Shown here in pieces: positions 44,586 through 53,578 of a stretch of 64,000 nt of DNA (the first letter of the stretch is position 1; the number at the start of each line of letters is the position of its first letter). A program made the translations under genes and the position numbers. The DNA comes from Variovorax paradoxus (GTDB taxonomy: Bacteria; Pseudomonadota; Gammaproteobacteria; Burkholderiales; Burkholderiaceae_C). A model generated the notes under the pieces. It searched no databases, was not told where the DNA came from, and worked only from the letters and a program-made list of their open reading frames with translations. Location of the stretch: the NCBI RefSeq assembly GCF_030815855.1, contig NZ_JAUSXG010000001.1, positions 1,860,001 to 1,924,000 of the forward strand. Reading direction: 5' to 3'.

Positions 44586-46592
44586 ATGAATCATTCGGCT
44601 GCGTCCGGCTTGCTGCACGCTGCGCGTGCCCAACTCCAACCTCCTCGGTTCTGGCTGCTGACGTTGATGCTGAGCTGCATGGCCGTCCTGTCCGCATGCG
44701 GCGGTGGCGGTGGCGGCGGCTCCTTCGGTTTCGTCGGCCTGGGCAGTTCGGGGCAGATCGGCAACCCACCCGGTCCAGCCACCCAGCCACCCGCAGGCCT
44801 CTCCTACGCGATGACCTCCGCCGTCTACGAATTCGGCCAGCCCATCGTGCCCAACCAGCCGAGCGCCAGCGGCGACGCCGTCACGCGCTACAGCGTTGAG
44901 CCGCCGTTGCCGGCCGGACTCGTGCTCGATGTCGCCACGGGTGTCATCAGCGGCACGCCGACCGCGGTCACCCCTTCGACCATCTACGTCGTCACAGCCG
45001 AGAACGCAGCCGGCAGCACCACAGCCCGCGTGGAGATCGAAGTGCGCCAGACGCCCGCGCTGCCCGCCGGGCTGAGCTATCGCGAAACCACCGTGGTCTA
45101 CACCGTGGGCGAGGCCATCGCCCCGAACGCGCCTTCCAGCAGCGGCGGTCCGATTGCCAGCTACACCGTTGCGCCGGCACTGCCCGTGGGGCTGGCATTC
45201 GATGCGAAGACCGGCGTCATCAGCGGCACGCCGACCGCCGTTACGGCGCAGGCACCCTACACCGTCACCGGCACGAACGCCGCGGGCTCCGTCACCGTGA
45301 CGCTGCAACTTGAAGTGCAACCGGCGCTTGTCGCGCCAGCCAGCGTCATCTACAGCACGCCCACAGTGCTGTACGTAGCGACCGAAGCCATCGTTCCCAA
45401 CACCGCCCAGACGACCGGCGGACCCGTTGCTAGCTTCACCGTTGCGCCCTCACTGCCGGCCGGCCTGAGCCTCAACGCGCAAACCGGCGCCATCACCGGC
45501 ACGCCAGCCGCGCTGCAGTCGCTGGCGACCTACACCGTCACCGCCAGCAACGCCGCGGGCTCGGCGCAGACGCAGGTGCGCATCGCGATCACCGCCCGCG
45601 GCAGCTGGGTGTCCACCGCAACCGTCCCCGGGGCACGGCACTACTTCGAGCTCACGCGCCTGCCCAATGGCAAGGTGCTGGTCTCCGGTGGGTTCACGGA
45701 TACCGGCGTCACCAATTCAGCCGCCCTCTACGACCCCGCGACCGGCACTTGGTCAGCGGCTGCCGCGATGCTCTATGCGCGAAATGGCCACTCGGCCACG
45801 GTGCTTTCGGACGGCAGGGTGCTGGTGGCCGGCGGGAGCGACTCGGCGCGTGTGGGCGTGCTGGGCGCAGAAATCTACGACCCCGCCACCGATACTTGGA
45901 CGGCAACCGGCTCCATGGCCGAGGCGCGCGACTGGCATTCCGCGGCCCTGTTGCCCAACGGCAAGGTTCTGGTCGTCGGTGGCTATTCCTCGCAGCCCTC
46001 GCTCACCTTCTCGCAGACCGCGGAACTGTACGACCCGGCCACGGGCGTCTGGGCGACCGCGGCAACCCCATTGGCGACCGCGCGCGGCCAGCATGCGATG
46101 GAACTGCTGCCCGGCGGCAACGCCGTGCTGGTGATCGGCGGCGTCAATCGGCAGGGCTTCGTGAACACCGCCGAAGTGTTCGCGGTCGATGGCAGCGCAA
46201 CAACGTCGATGTCGATCAGCATCACCGGCAATCTCTTCCGGTCGGCACTGCTCGCCGATGGCAGCGTGCTGGCGCTGGCGGACGGCAGCACCACCGCGTT
46301 GCGCTTCCACCCCGCAACGTCGACGTGGACGACCAGCACCTTCAGCGCCACGCGCAGCCTGCCCATCCTCACCGCCCTGGCCGACGGCCGCGTGCTGCTG
46401 GCCGGTGGCAGCAGCCTGAATACTGCGGAGGTGTTCAACCCAGACTTCGATGTCTGGACGACGGCGGGATCGATGGCGACGGCACGTCGGGCTGCGTCGG
46501 CGGTCTTGCTGAATGACGGCCGCGTGCTGGCTGTCAGCGGGTTTTCGAACGCAGATGGCGAAGTGGATGCCTCGGAGATCTACCTGCCCTGA
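44586..46592 (+). CDS. Surface lipoprotein with Ig-like (He_PIG) repeats and Kelch repeats
   Basis: 668 residues. Signal with lipobox AVLSAC followed by a run of seven glycines, a flexible tether. Residues about 65-330 hold three putative-Ig repeats, each with PAGLxxxxxTGxIxGTP and a closing AxNAAGS. Residues about 340-668 hold Kelch-type blades (ALYDPATGTWSAAAAM, LPNGKVLVVGGYSS, AEVFNPDFDVWTTAGSMATARRAASAVLL). A binding role at the cell surface is likely; ligand unknown. The ATG at 44586 directly precedes the signal. Confidence 0.88.
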   Translation: MNHSAASGLLHAARAQLQPPRFWLLTLMLSCMAVLSACGGGGGGGSFGFVGLGSSGQIGNPPGPATQPPAGLSYAMTSAVYEFGQPIVPNQPSASGDAVTRYSVEPPLPAGLVLDVATGVISGTPTAVTPSTIYVVTAENAAGSTTARVEIEVRQTPALPAGLSYRETTVVYTVGEAIAPNAPSSSGGPIASYTVAPALPVGLAFDAKTGVISGTPTAVTAQAPYTVTGTNAAGSVTVTLQLEVQPALVAPASVIYSTPTVLYVATEAIVPNTAQTTGGPVASFTVAPSLPAGLSLNAQTGAITGTPAALQSLATYTVTASNAAGSAQTQVRIAITARGSWVSTATVPGARHYFELTRLPNGKVLVSGGFTDTGVTNSAALYDPATGTWSAAAAMLYARNGHSATVLSDGRVLVAGGSDSARVGVLGAEIYDPATDTWTATGSMAEARDWHSAALLPNGKVLVVGGYSSQPSLTFSQTAELYDPATGVWATAATPLATARGQHAMELLPGGNAVLVIGGVNRQGFVNTAEVFAVDGSATTSMSISITGNLFRSALLADGSVLALADGSTTALRFHPATSTWTTSTFSATRSLPILTALADGRVLLAGGSSLNTAEVFNPDFDVWTTAGSMATARRAASAVLLNDGRVLAVSGFSNADGEVDASEIYLP

Positions 46593-46593
46593 G

Positions 46594-46830
46594 ATGTTGC
46601 TGTGGGGTGGGTTCTACCGTTCTGGCGTTGATGCGCTGCAGTTTGCGTTGCGCTGCCCTGGCGGAGCAATGAATCCGTTTGTACAGTTGCGGCTCGGTCA
46701 GTGGGAGCTCGATCGCAACAATCTCGACAAGGCGGCCGAGCATCTTGCGAGGGCGGACATGCCCGAGGGGAAAGAAATCTTCTCGCGCGAAAATCCTCAA
46801 GTGTTTTGACTTTCTAAAGATGCGCCTCAA
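46594..46830 (+). pseudogene. TPR protein fragment (C-terminal end) with a frameshift
   Basis: The frame from 46594 reads NPFVQLRLGQWELDRNNLDKAAEHLARAD, GKEIFSRENPQVF and stops at 46809. One base fewer in the T4 run at 46804-46807 would continue it as DFLKMRL, the expected end of a tetratricopeptide protein. The N-terminal part is missing. The family match is from memory of such proteins, often found near toxin-immunity loci. Confidence 0.6.
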
Positions 46831-46931
46831 ACCGTCGGTTTCTGGCCAGTGGTGCCGGCATTCGGCCCAGGAGCAAACCGTCGGGGGCCACCAGAATTCC
46901 GGGTGTACCCATCCCCGTTCAGACTTCACCA

Positions 46932-47294
46932 ATGCGCCGTGTGCTCTTTATCTGCAGTAGAAACAGGCTCCGCAGCCCGACGGCCGAGAGCATGTTCGCG
47001 GCGCCCGACATCGAGACGGACTCTGCTGGCCTCGCGCCAGACGCAGACTGCGTACTGAGCGCTGAACAGGTTGATTGGGCTGACCTGATTTTCGTGATGG
47101 AGAAGCAGCACCGGGTGAAGCTCAAGCAGAGGTTCGCAGCGTCCTTGCAGGGGAAAAAGGTCGTGTGCCTGGATGTTCCCGACCGGTTCCAGTTTATGCA
47201 GCCTGAGCTCGTCACGCTGTTGCAGAAAAAGGTTGGTCACCATTTGCGTCAACAAAATGCGGAAGCACAATCGAGCGGCAAAATGCGGCCATAG
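46932..47294 (+). CDS. Short low-molecular-weight protein tyrosine phosphatase-like protein
   Basis: 120 residues. N-terminal RVLFICSRNRLRSPTAESMF is the LMW-PTP P-loop (C-x5-R-S: Cys8, Arg14). A usual LMW-PTP has about 150 residues and ends with a DP motif carrying the general acid Asp; here LDVPDRFQFM holds a candidate Asp-Pro-like pair, and the protein stops soon after. A short clade of this type exists. It is likely active as a phosphatase but could be a degenerate binder. It sits between two TPR gene remnants. Confidence 0.75.
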   Translation: MRRVLFICSRNRLRSPTAESMFAAPDIETDSAGLAPDADCVLSAEQVDWADLIFVMEKQHRVKLKQRFAASLQGKKVVCLDVPDRFQFMQPELVTLLQKKVGHHLRQQNAEAQSSGKMRP

Positions 47295-47387
47295 CCGAAG
47301 TTCCGTCGCACCTTCCAACGTGACCTATGAACTTATGAAGCCTTCGTTGCTCGCGAAATGTGCCCTGATATGTTCACTCTTGCGCCG

Positions 47388-47573
47388 TGGCTCGCCGTGG
47401 CGGCAGACGAAGTTGTCTTCAGGGACGAGGCAGGCCGCGTTCTCAAGAAGAGCGAACTGGCCGAAGCCCACGGCAACTTCACCTGGGAACTGGCGTCCAC
47501 CGATCCTGTCAGTGAAGAAGCGCGGAAAGAACACGTTCGTGGCCGAGCGGCAGGGCAACGAGGCGACGCCACA
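47388..47573 (+). pseudogene. TPR protein fragment (N-terminal)
   Basis: The frame beginning around 47388 reads AVAADEVVFRDEAGRVLKK, then FTWEL, then EEARKEHVRGRAAGQRGDA. This resembles the region before and into the first TPR helix pair of a bacterial TPR protein. The repeats that should follow are absent: downstream, the frame runs straight into the start of the next gene. I take it as a relic rather than an N-terminal extension of that gene. The family match is from memory. Confidence 0.5.
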
Positions 47574-47651
47574 TGCAGTCATTCAGCCAAATTGCCACTA
47601 GTCCGCGAGACCGGTCGTTCGCGTCGCATGCCAATCCGGAAGCCTTCGAGA

Positions 47652-48254
47652 ATGCCTCCATCAACTGAAGCCCTGCAACGATTGAGCGACTTCGCCTCTG
47701 GCAAAACCCCGGTGCCTGAGTTCGAGCAACAGCTCTACAACGATCCGGACATTGAAACGTTGCTCTCGGAGGAGCGCGCTCCTCGATTTTGCCAAACGGG
47801 GATTACGCTATTCCACTACCTGATTGGACTCGACCTCAGCGACCCAGGCGACGTGCTCAGCGCAAAGGACGTATTGGTCTCGTTGCTTCAGAAGCACGGA
47901 GTGAAGGCGCCGCTTCCCGCGTCCGCAACCGCGGAATATGCGCTGCTGCTCGATGCCCAGCCGCACTGGCTCGACGCGGACGTCAAGTTCCTTGCCTCGT
48001 TACTCGATGGCGCGCCATGCCTACCTCCCAAACAGAGAAAGGCATGGCTGCGTCAGAGAATCCTGGAGCTGTTCAAGTACGCCAAGCAGCCCCCGCGCTG
48101 GTTGCAGTCCCCAGCGTGGCCCATCGGCGATGCTGGCCCTTTGGTCTTCTTGGGGCAGTTTCCTGTCGCCGACTACTTTCATGACGAGGCGGCGGTGTAT
48201 GTTTTCCATGACCCGGTGAAGGGCGCGTTCACAACATTCGTTCAGATCTGCTGA
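47652..48254 (+). CDS. Hypothetical protein, immunity-protein-like
   Basis: 200 residues, cytoplasmic, mostly helical N-terminal two thirds (LQRLSDFASGKTPVPEFEQQLYND, RKAWLRQRILELFKYAKQ) and a beta-rich end, WPIGDAGPLVFLGQFPV then EAAVYVFHDPVKGAFTTFVQ. The W/G/PLxFLGQ ending resembles immunity proteins of polymorphic toxin systems. No toxin gene lies in the window. The start at 47652 is chosen over an upstream fused frame that reads through a TPR relic. Function inferred and uncertain. Confidence 0.65.
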   Translation: MPPSTEALQRLSDFASGKTPVPEFEQQLYNDPDIETLLSEERAPRFCQTGITLFHYLIGLDLSDPGDVLSAKDVLVSLLQKHGVKAPLPASATAEYALLLDAQPHWLDADVKFLASLLDGAPCLPPKQRKAWLRQRILELFKYAKQPPRWLQSPAWPIGDAGPLVFLGQFPVADYFHDEAAVYVFHDPVKGAFTTFVQIC

Positions 48255-48408
48255 GCTCGCGGCATGGGGACAATCGCCAAGACGCCTCCTCGCTGCCAAG
48301 ACCAGTCGTTCGCTGCTCCGGCAAGATCCGGCTGAAAGAAGCCGTTTGAAAAGCCGTCGACAAGAAAGCCCATAGCGACATTGCGCCCGCAGAAGGAGTT
48401 CCCCGCCC

Positions 48409-49158
48409 ATGACCTGGTCACTGTTCTACCGCTTCGAAAACGATGTGCCCACAGACTTTCACGAACTGCGCCAGTTCGACAATTCGCTGTGGACTGCAAA
48501 CGGGAAGGTGAAGACCATGGGGCACTCCATGGTCGTCGAGTTCACAAGTCCCCAAGCCGCAAAGGATGCCCTCGCGCAACGCGCCAATGAGATCGAGGCG
48601 CAGGGCTACAAACGGGTGCGCCAAGGCATACACGATCCCGCTCGCATCGACTTCACCTTGCTCACCATAGAGATTCGCGAAGGTGCTCGGTGTGCCTTCC
48701 AAGCCATCCGCGCGGCCCATCCCGACGAGGCCATCCGCCTTTTCTCGCTTGGCAGCGACGACGGCGCGATGACCATCGTCCATGCTGCCAGCAATCTCGC
48801 TTTGAGCGCTCCGGGCGACATGGACGATGAAAGCGAGATCTGGTGCTCGGCCGAGTGGCCCTACGAGGAGGGCGGTGAGTTCCTCGATATCGCTTACCGC
48901 ATGATCCTGCCATGCCACCGCAGCGACTTGCCTTGCGACGTTGAATTCGACCTCCTGCACGCAGGCCTCTTCGAGGCTTGCATTGCCGTGATGGAACAAC
49001 TTGATCGTGAAGGTTTCTTCGGCACCGGCGACGCGCGTGAAGAGGTTGTGCTGCTATGCCAAAGCGAAGGCAATGAGGATATGGAAGGCTCGATCGGTCG
49101 ACTCAACACTTCTCGCGTGGTGAGTCGACTCGAACGCTGGATCAAGCTCTGCGAATGA
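48409..49158 (+). CDS. WGR-like plus DUF4303 protein
   Basis: 249 residues in two parts. Residues about 1-75 resemble a WGR domain (FDNSLWTANGKVKTMGHSM, AAKDALAQRANEIEAQGYKRV). Residues about 80-245 match DUF4303: IEIREGARCAFQAIRAAHPDE, then DDGAMTIVHAAS, AEWPYEEGGEF and the helical end VMEQLDREGFFG. DUF4303 proteins are found in toxin/immunity neighbourhoods, so an antitoxin-like role is a reasonable guess. Its stop overlaps the start of the next gene (ATGA), so the two are translationally coupled. Confidence 0.7.
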   Translation: MTWSLFYRFENDVPTDFHELRQFDNSLWTANGKVKTMGHSMVVEFTSPQAAKDALAQRANEIEAQGYKRVRQGIHDPARIDFTLLTIEIREGARCAFQAIRAAHPDEAIRLFSLGSDDGAMTIVHAASNLALSAPGDMDDESEIWCSAEWPYEEGGEFLDIAYRMILPCHRSDLPCDVEFDLLHAGLFEACIAVMEQLDREGFFGTGDAREEVVLLCQSEGNEDMEGSIGRLNTSRVVSRLERWIKLCE

Positions 49159-49736
49159 GCTTCGATTGGGAGCTTGGCGGATTACCGGGTATGGGCCCAT
49201 TCGCGATAGAAGCGCGACCGGCTACAGTCGGTCAGGAACCAACCGGCAGTACGACCGCACTTTCATCGATGCCAAGACCACTCTCAATCGAACGTGAGCG
49301 CGAATTCGGCGAGCTTTATGCCTTCGTTGAGTTCTACATGATGCATGTATCCAAAGTCGAGGCGCCTCCAGATCTGAGCATGGCTTCAGTGTGCGCTGAC
49401 ATCATTCGCCGGTTCGGTAAGTCGAAGGCCCTGACGAGACTTCGTCAGGCCGCCAATGACATTGTCGAAGACTTGAGTGGTCGACCAGCGGAAGGAATCG
49501 CCGCATTGGACGCGGCCTTGAGCGAGCGCGGGATTTTGACCGTCTCGGAGGTCCGTCGTCGCTACTCGACTGTGTTCGAGCGCATCGTCAAACGCGGCGC
49601 CATCCGAGATGAAACCGAATACCACCTGATCACTGGCTTGGTGGTCGATCAAACAAGCGACATAGAGGTGGACCGGCGAGCGTCACTTCAGCGGTTGCTG
49701 GACGCCTACGACAGGTCAGTGGAACCAGAATCCTAG
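49155..49736 (+). CDS. Hypothetical protein coupled to the DUF4303 gene
   Basis: 193 residues if started at the overlapping ATG 49155. The first 40 residues are low complexity, so a later Met (MPRPLSIERERE, codon 39) is possible. The rest is helical (FGELYAFVEFYMM, RRFGKSKALTRLRQAANDIVEDL, GILTVSEVRRRYSTVFERIVKR). No family recognised. The 4-base overlap with the preceding gene supports joint function. Confidence 0.6.
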   Translation: MSFDWELGGLPGMGPFAIEARPATVGQEPTGSTTALSSMPRPLSIEREREFGELYAFVEFYMMHVSKVEAPPDLSMASVCADIIRRFGKSKALTRLRQAANDIVEDLSGRPAEGIAALDAALSERGILTVSEVRRRYSTVFERIVKRGAIRDETEYHLITGLVVDQTSDIEVDRRASLQRLLDAYDRSVEPES

Positions 49737-49808
49737 TGTCCTGAACGTCCGCTTTTGGGTGGCGCGACCGGCACCTCTGGCCCTTCGCGACGGCAAGGCA
49801 GGTACCGA

Positions 49809-51194
49809 TCACACCGCCTCAGCCCTTGCGGGACTCCTGAGCAAGCTCGCCGCACTCCCGGCCAATGCAGCCAGGGCTGCCATCGCCAGCCCCCAGCGCG
49901 CGGCGCTGTGCGCCGGCAGCAGCCCGAACATCAGGCTCATCAACAGGCTGCCGAGCGTCAACCCCGTGAGCCGGGCGGTGCCTTGCGCGCCACCGGCCGC
50001 GCCGCTGCGCTCCCTGGGCGCCGAAAGCAGCATGTTCTGGTTATTGGGCGTCTGGAAGAAGCCGAAGCCCAGGCCGGCGAGGCCCGTGAACAGCGCGATC
50101 GGCAAGGCCGGGTTTCCGTGCAGCGGCAGCAGGGCGCACAGGGCCAGGCCGCTCGCGAAACACGCACTTCCGGCCACGCACAGCCAAGCGCTCGGCATGC
50201 GCTGGGCCAGGCGTGCCGACAGCGGCGCGGCCAGCATCACCGCCAGCGGCCAGGGGGTCATCAGGAGGCCCGCGGTCACCGCGCTCTGGCCAAGTTCGTG
50301 CTGGATATAGAACGGCAATGCCACAAGGGCGGCCATCTGGCCGGTGAAGCAGCACACGGAGGCAATGACCGAGACCCGAAAGGAATGCACGCGCAGCAGG
50401 TCGAGCGGGATCAGCGGCGTCGCCTTGGGCATCTCGCGCCGTACCAGCAGGACCATGCAAACAGCCGACAACGCGAGCAACGCGCCGCCATGCAACGGAT
50501 GCATCACGAGCCTGTCGCTCCCCATGACGAAGGAGGCGAACATGACCGCGTTGAGCGCGATGCTCCACACGTCGATGCGGCGCGCCGAGCGCGGCGGACT
50601 CGGCAGCCCTGCGCAGGCGACAAGCACGAGCAGGCCGATCGGCAGGTTGACCGCAAAGAGCCACGGCCAGCTTGCCGCGGAGAGTATGAAAGCGCCAAGG
50701 GTGGGGCCCGACGCGGATGCGGCGGCGACCGCGAGCGCATTCCAGGCGATGGAGCGCGCGAGCAATCGACGCGGATAGGTGAAGCGCAAGAGCGCCAGGC
50801 CCAGCGGCATGACGGCCGCGCTGCCCAGGCCCTGAAGGCACCTTGCGGCCACGAGCCACGGCAGCGATGGGGCCAGCGCGCACAACACCGACGCCGCGGT
50901 GAACAGCGCGACGCCGCCGGCAAACACGCGCCGATACCCGAGCCGCTCACCGATAGCAGAAGCCGGCAACAGGAACATGACCACGGCCAGCTGGTAGGCG
51001 GTGATGATCCAGACGGCATCGGCGGGTGGCGCCTGCAATTGCTGGGCAATGCCCGGCAGCGCGATGTTGGCGATGGCGCCGTCGAGCACCACCAGCACGC
51101 CCGCGCCCAGGATCGCGGCGACGGCTGCGTAGCGCCGCGGTAGGGGCAGGCCATTGGCGTCGTTCACCCCTTGGGTTTCGACGGTGTGGGGCAT
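49809..51194 (-). CDS. MFS drug/solute antiporter (DHA2, 14-TM type)
   Basis: About 461 residues with roughly fourteen membrane segments. Motif-like features: LDGAIANIALPGIAQQL (the DHA2 motif D1 region at the end of TM1), GERLGYRRVFAGGV (motif A), RCLQGLGSAAVMPLGLALL and ASASGPTLGAFIL (motif C-like). Probably exports a toxic organic compound or drug. The start at 51194 is chosen; an in-frame ATG at 51233 adds 13 polar residues. It is divergent from a LysR gene that probably controls it. Confidence 0.9.
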   Translation of the reverse strand: MPHTVETQGVNDANGLPLPRRYAAVAAILGAGVLVVLDGAIANIALPGIAQQLQAPPADAVWIITAYQLAVVMFLLPASAIGERLGYRRVFAGGVALFTAASVLCALAPSLPWLVAARCLQGLGSAAVMPLGLALLRFTYPRRLLARSIAWNALAVAAASASGPTLGAFILSAASWPWLFAVNLPIGLLVLVACAGLPSPPRSARRIDVWSIALNAVMFASFVMGSDRLVMHPLHGGALLALSAVCMVLLVRREMPKATPLIPLDLLRVHSFRVSVIASVCCFTGQMAALVALPFYIQHELGQSAVTAGLLMTPWPLAVMLAAPLSARLAQRMPSAWLCVAGSACFASGLALCALLPLHGNPALPIALFTGLAGLGFGFFQTPNNQNMLLSAPRERSGAAGGAQGTARLTGLTLGSLLMSLMFGLLPAHSAARWGLAMAALAALAGSAASLLRSPARAEAV

Positions 51195-51373
51195 GGTGGA
51201 AGAAGAGTTCGGGCGAAGCGTGGATGACGACATGATTGGATGACTGGAAGAGGCACGCTCTATCGCGCAAGGCCAGCTTAGGACTGCGCGCACAGCCTGC
51301 ACAGCGCGCGGCGCGCAGCTTGTCCCTGCACGTGGCGCCTGTCGAAATCCTCGCGGCCGTGCTAGGTTCGGGC

Positions 51374-52297
51374 ATGCCAACAGAAGCTGACCTGAACCTG
51401 CTGTTTGCGTTGAACGCACTTCTTTCCGAGGGCAGCGTCGCGAAAGCTGCCGAGCGCCTGGGCCTGAGCGAGTCGGCGATGAGCCGGGCGCTTGCGCGGT
51501 TGCGGGAATCGACCGGTGACCAGCTCCTCGTGCGTGCGGGTCGCGCCATGGTGCTCACGCCGCATGCGCTGGCACTGCGCGACCGCGTGAGGGACCTGGT
51601 GCAGGAGTCGCGCGCGGTACTTCAGCCCGCCGGTGCGAGCATGGACCCCCGCACGCTCCAGCACCTGTTCACCATACGGGCCAACGACGGCTTCATCGAG
51701 GCCTTCGCGCATCAGTTGGTGGTTCGCGCCGCGCACGAAGCGCCCGGCGTTCGCCTGCGCTTCGCGCCCAAGCCCGACAAAGACGTTCGTCCCCTGCGCG
51801 AGGGATTGCTCGACCTGGATGTCGGCGTTCTCGGCGAGTCAGGCCCGGAGGTACGCATTCAGGCGCTCTATCGCGACCGATTCATCGCGGTCGTGCGCCA
51901 GGGCCATCCCCTTCTCGCCGAGCCCGAGATCACTGCCGAGCGCTACGCTGCCTGCGACCACGTCGTCACTTCACGCCACGGCCGGACCGTGGGACCGGTG
52001 GACGACGCGCTCGCAGCGATGGGCCTGGTGCGCAATACCGCGGTCGTGGTGCCCAGCTTCAGCACCGCCTTGTCGATAGCGGCCGCGACCGAGCTGGTCG
52101 CTTTGATACCGTCCTCGTACTTTGAACACCTGAGAGCGCGGGGCACGCTGCGCTCGTTCCCGCTGCCGATGTCCACCGAGCAGATCACGGTGTCGCAAAT
52201 GTGGCATCCGCGTCTCGATCGGGATCCTGCGCATCGGTGGCTGCGCGGGATGGTGCTGGAGGTTTGCCGGCCACGGAATGAGCAAACAGCTGCGTAG
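51374..52297 (+). CDS. LysR family regulator, divergent from the MFS gene
   Basis: 307 residues. HTH NALLSEGSVAKAAERLGLSESAMSRALARLRE followed by RAMVLTPHALALRDRVRD, then a NodD/LinR-like effector domain. The start at 51374 is set by the conserved LysR N-terminus (DLNLLFALNALL). The long 5' frame before it covers the region shared with the MFS promoter. Likely controls the efflux gene. Confidence 0.9.
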   Translation: MPTEADLNLLFALNALLSEGSVAKAAERLGLSESAMSRALARLRESTGDQLLVRAGRAMVLTPHALALRDRVRDLVQESRAVLQPAGASMDPRTLQHLFTIRANDGFIEAFAHQLVVRAAHEAPGVRLRFAPKPDKDVRPLREGLLDLDVGVLGESGPEVRIQALYRDRFIAVVRQGHPLLAEPEITAERYAACDHVVTSRHGRTVGPVDDALAAMGLVRNTAVVVPSFSTALSIAAATELVALIPSSYFEHLRARGTLRSFPLPMSTEQITVSQMWHPRLDRDPAHRWLRGMVLEVCRPRNEQTAA

Positions 52298-52390
52298 TGA
52301 TTCCATTCGAGCTTCGAGCTTGAAGGTCGGCTTCGCAGCGGAAGCGGACTGTCACTGCTCAAGGCTAGATTTCCGAGTTGGTCAAGGGTG

Positions 52391-52455
52391 GTCCGACACC
52401 CGCCCTCAGCCATTGTCGTGCGCGGGCTTGGGTGCTGCCCGGGCAGGTGTCGGAC
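52391..52455. repeat. Inverted repeat with 10-base perfect arms
   Basis: GTCCGACACC (52391-52400) and GGTGTCGGAC (52446-52455) are perfect complements; with single mismatches the arms extend to GGGTGGTCCGACACCCGCC and GGCAGGTGTCGGACAACCC. The loop is 45 bases and not itself self-complementary. It lies in a non-coding stretch (52298-52648) and has no T-run, so it is not a plain terminator; it may be a remnant or member of a small mobile repeat. No other feature was seen in that 351-base stretch. Confidence 0.5.
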
Positions 52456-52648
52456 AACCCCTAACCGATGTCGTCCTTCAGCTTTCTCGAAAGCAGCCAT
52501 TCAAGCCGGCGTCAGCCCTGACCACCCGTCTGCTCGCGACGTGTAGCTCAGTCCGAGCGCAGCGGTTCAGAAACGGCCCAAGACTGGCCGCTTGCTTTGG
52601 ATCGCTTTCAAGTGCCTTTCATACCAAACTTAGCTCTCAGGAACACAA

Positions 52649-53020
52649 GTGTTGAACGTCATATCACCCACGAATATTGCCGCGTCTCTTTCGGAGTTTT
52701 GGTCTCCGCGCGTTATTGGCGAAGTCGACGATGCCTTCATCAAGGTCGCCAAGCTTCACGGCTCGTTGACTTGGCACAGCCATGATGAAGAGGACGAGTT
52801 GTTTCTCGTTCTCAAGGGACATCTGCGTATCGAACTGGAAGGCCGTGCCGTCGAACTTTCCGAAGGCGAGATGTTCATTGTTCCGAAGGGCGTCCGACAT
52901 AACCCGGTCGCGGAGCAAGAGTGTCAAGTCATGCTCATCGAGCGCAAGTCAACGCTGCATACAGGCGATGTTGTCGTCGAGAAAACTCGGTCTTTGGCTG
53001 AGCAGCTTCGCCCTGTGTGA
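52649..53020 (+). CDS. Cupin domain protein
   Basis: 123 residues, single cupin barrel. Motif 1 is GSLTWHSHDEEDELFLVLKG (metal-binding His-x-His and Glu), motif 2 is GEMFIVPKGVRHNPVAE with the last His. Metal ligands are complete. Likely a small metalloenzyme or sugar/ligand binder. Starts with GTG at 52649 preceded by AGGAA (52639-52643); no ATG gives a complete protein. Confidence 0.85.
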   Translation: MLNVISPTNIAASLSEFWSPRVIGEVDDAFIKVAKLHGSLTWHSHDEEDELFLVLKGHLRIELEGRAVELSEGEMFIVPKGVRHNPVAEQECQVMLIERKSTLHTGDVVVEKTRSLAEQLRPV

Positions 53021-53077
53021 ACGCTTCGCGCCACCATGTCCCCCAGGCAAGCGCTTCATAAGGGCGGAAGAGAGGGG

Positions 53078-53353
53078 TCACATCAATCGCAATCCTCGGG
53101 CGAGTCGCATGGAGGTCTTCACAAACTGGTGCAGATCGCCCATTCTGGCGATTTCGGAGAGCCCCTCGTCGGTGATGCGCTGCACCGTCGCCATGCTGGA
53201 TGCCGCATACGGGCTGGTCGACTTGAGGGCGGCGATCTCGGCCTCGATCAATCCTGTGGCAACCAGCACTGAGACAGCCCGGACTTCTTCGGGCAGGACT
53301 ACCCGCACAGGCAGTGGGGTGTGAAGAAGCCTCATCAAGAACAAGAGTGGCAT
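53078..53353 (-). CDS. Small hypothetical protein
   Basis: 91 residues. Reads MPLLFLMRLLHTPLPVRVVLP, then VSVLVATGLIEAEIAA and RITDEGLSEIARMGD. The last part resembles the wing and end of a winged-helix protein (ATVQRITDEGLSEIA), but no family is certain. It stands alone between the cupin gene and the IS3 element. The frame has coding-like codon bias, and a longer start (GTG 53485) would add AT-rich, non-conserved residues. Confidence 0.5.
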   Translation of the reverse strand: MPLLFLMRLLHTPLPVRVVLPEEVRAVSVLVATGLIEAEIAALKSTSPYAASSMATVQRITDEGLSEIARMGDLHQFVKTSMRLARGLRLM

Positions 53354-53578
53354 TCGAACCTCGGATTGCCGGCGGTTGCGCTGCCAAAAATGCCGGCGGT
53401 TTTTGGTCGGCCGAATGTAGCTAGAAGTGCTGCTTGCTCGCAACTGGTTAATTATGAAGTAGAACCATTTTGCGGAATAGTTCACGGATACCGAGCGCGA
53501 GGCGGGCGGGGTGACCTGCCCCTCCCAGCCGTACCAGCGTAATGGCAGTGAAGTCCGTCAACTTGGAGAATGACGGAC

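Noticed and set aside
52545..52580. A tRNA-like D-arm (GTAGCTCAGTC)
   Set aside because: No matching acceptor stem, anticodon arm or T-arm follows, so this is a chance match.
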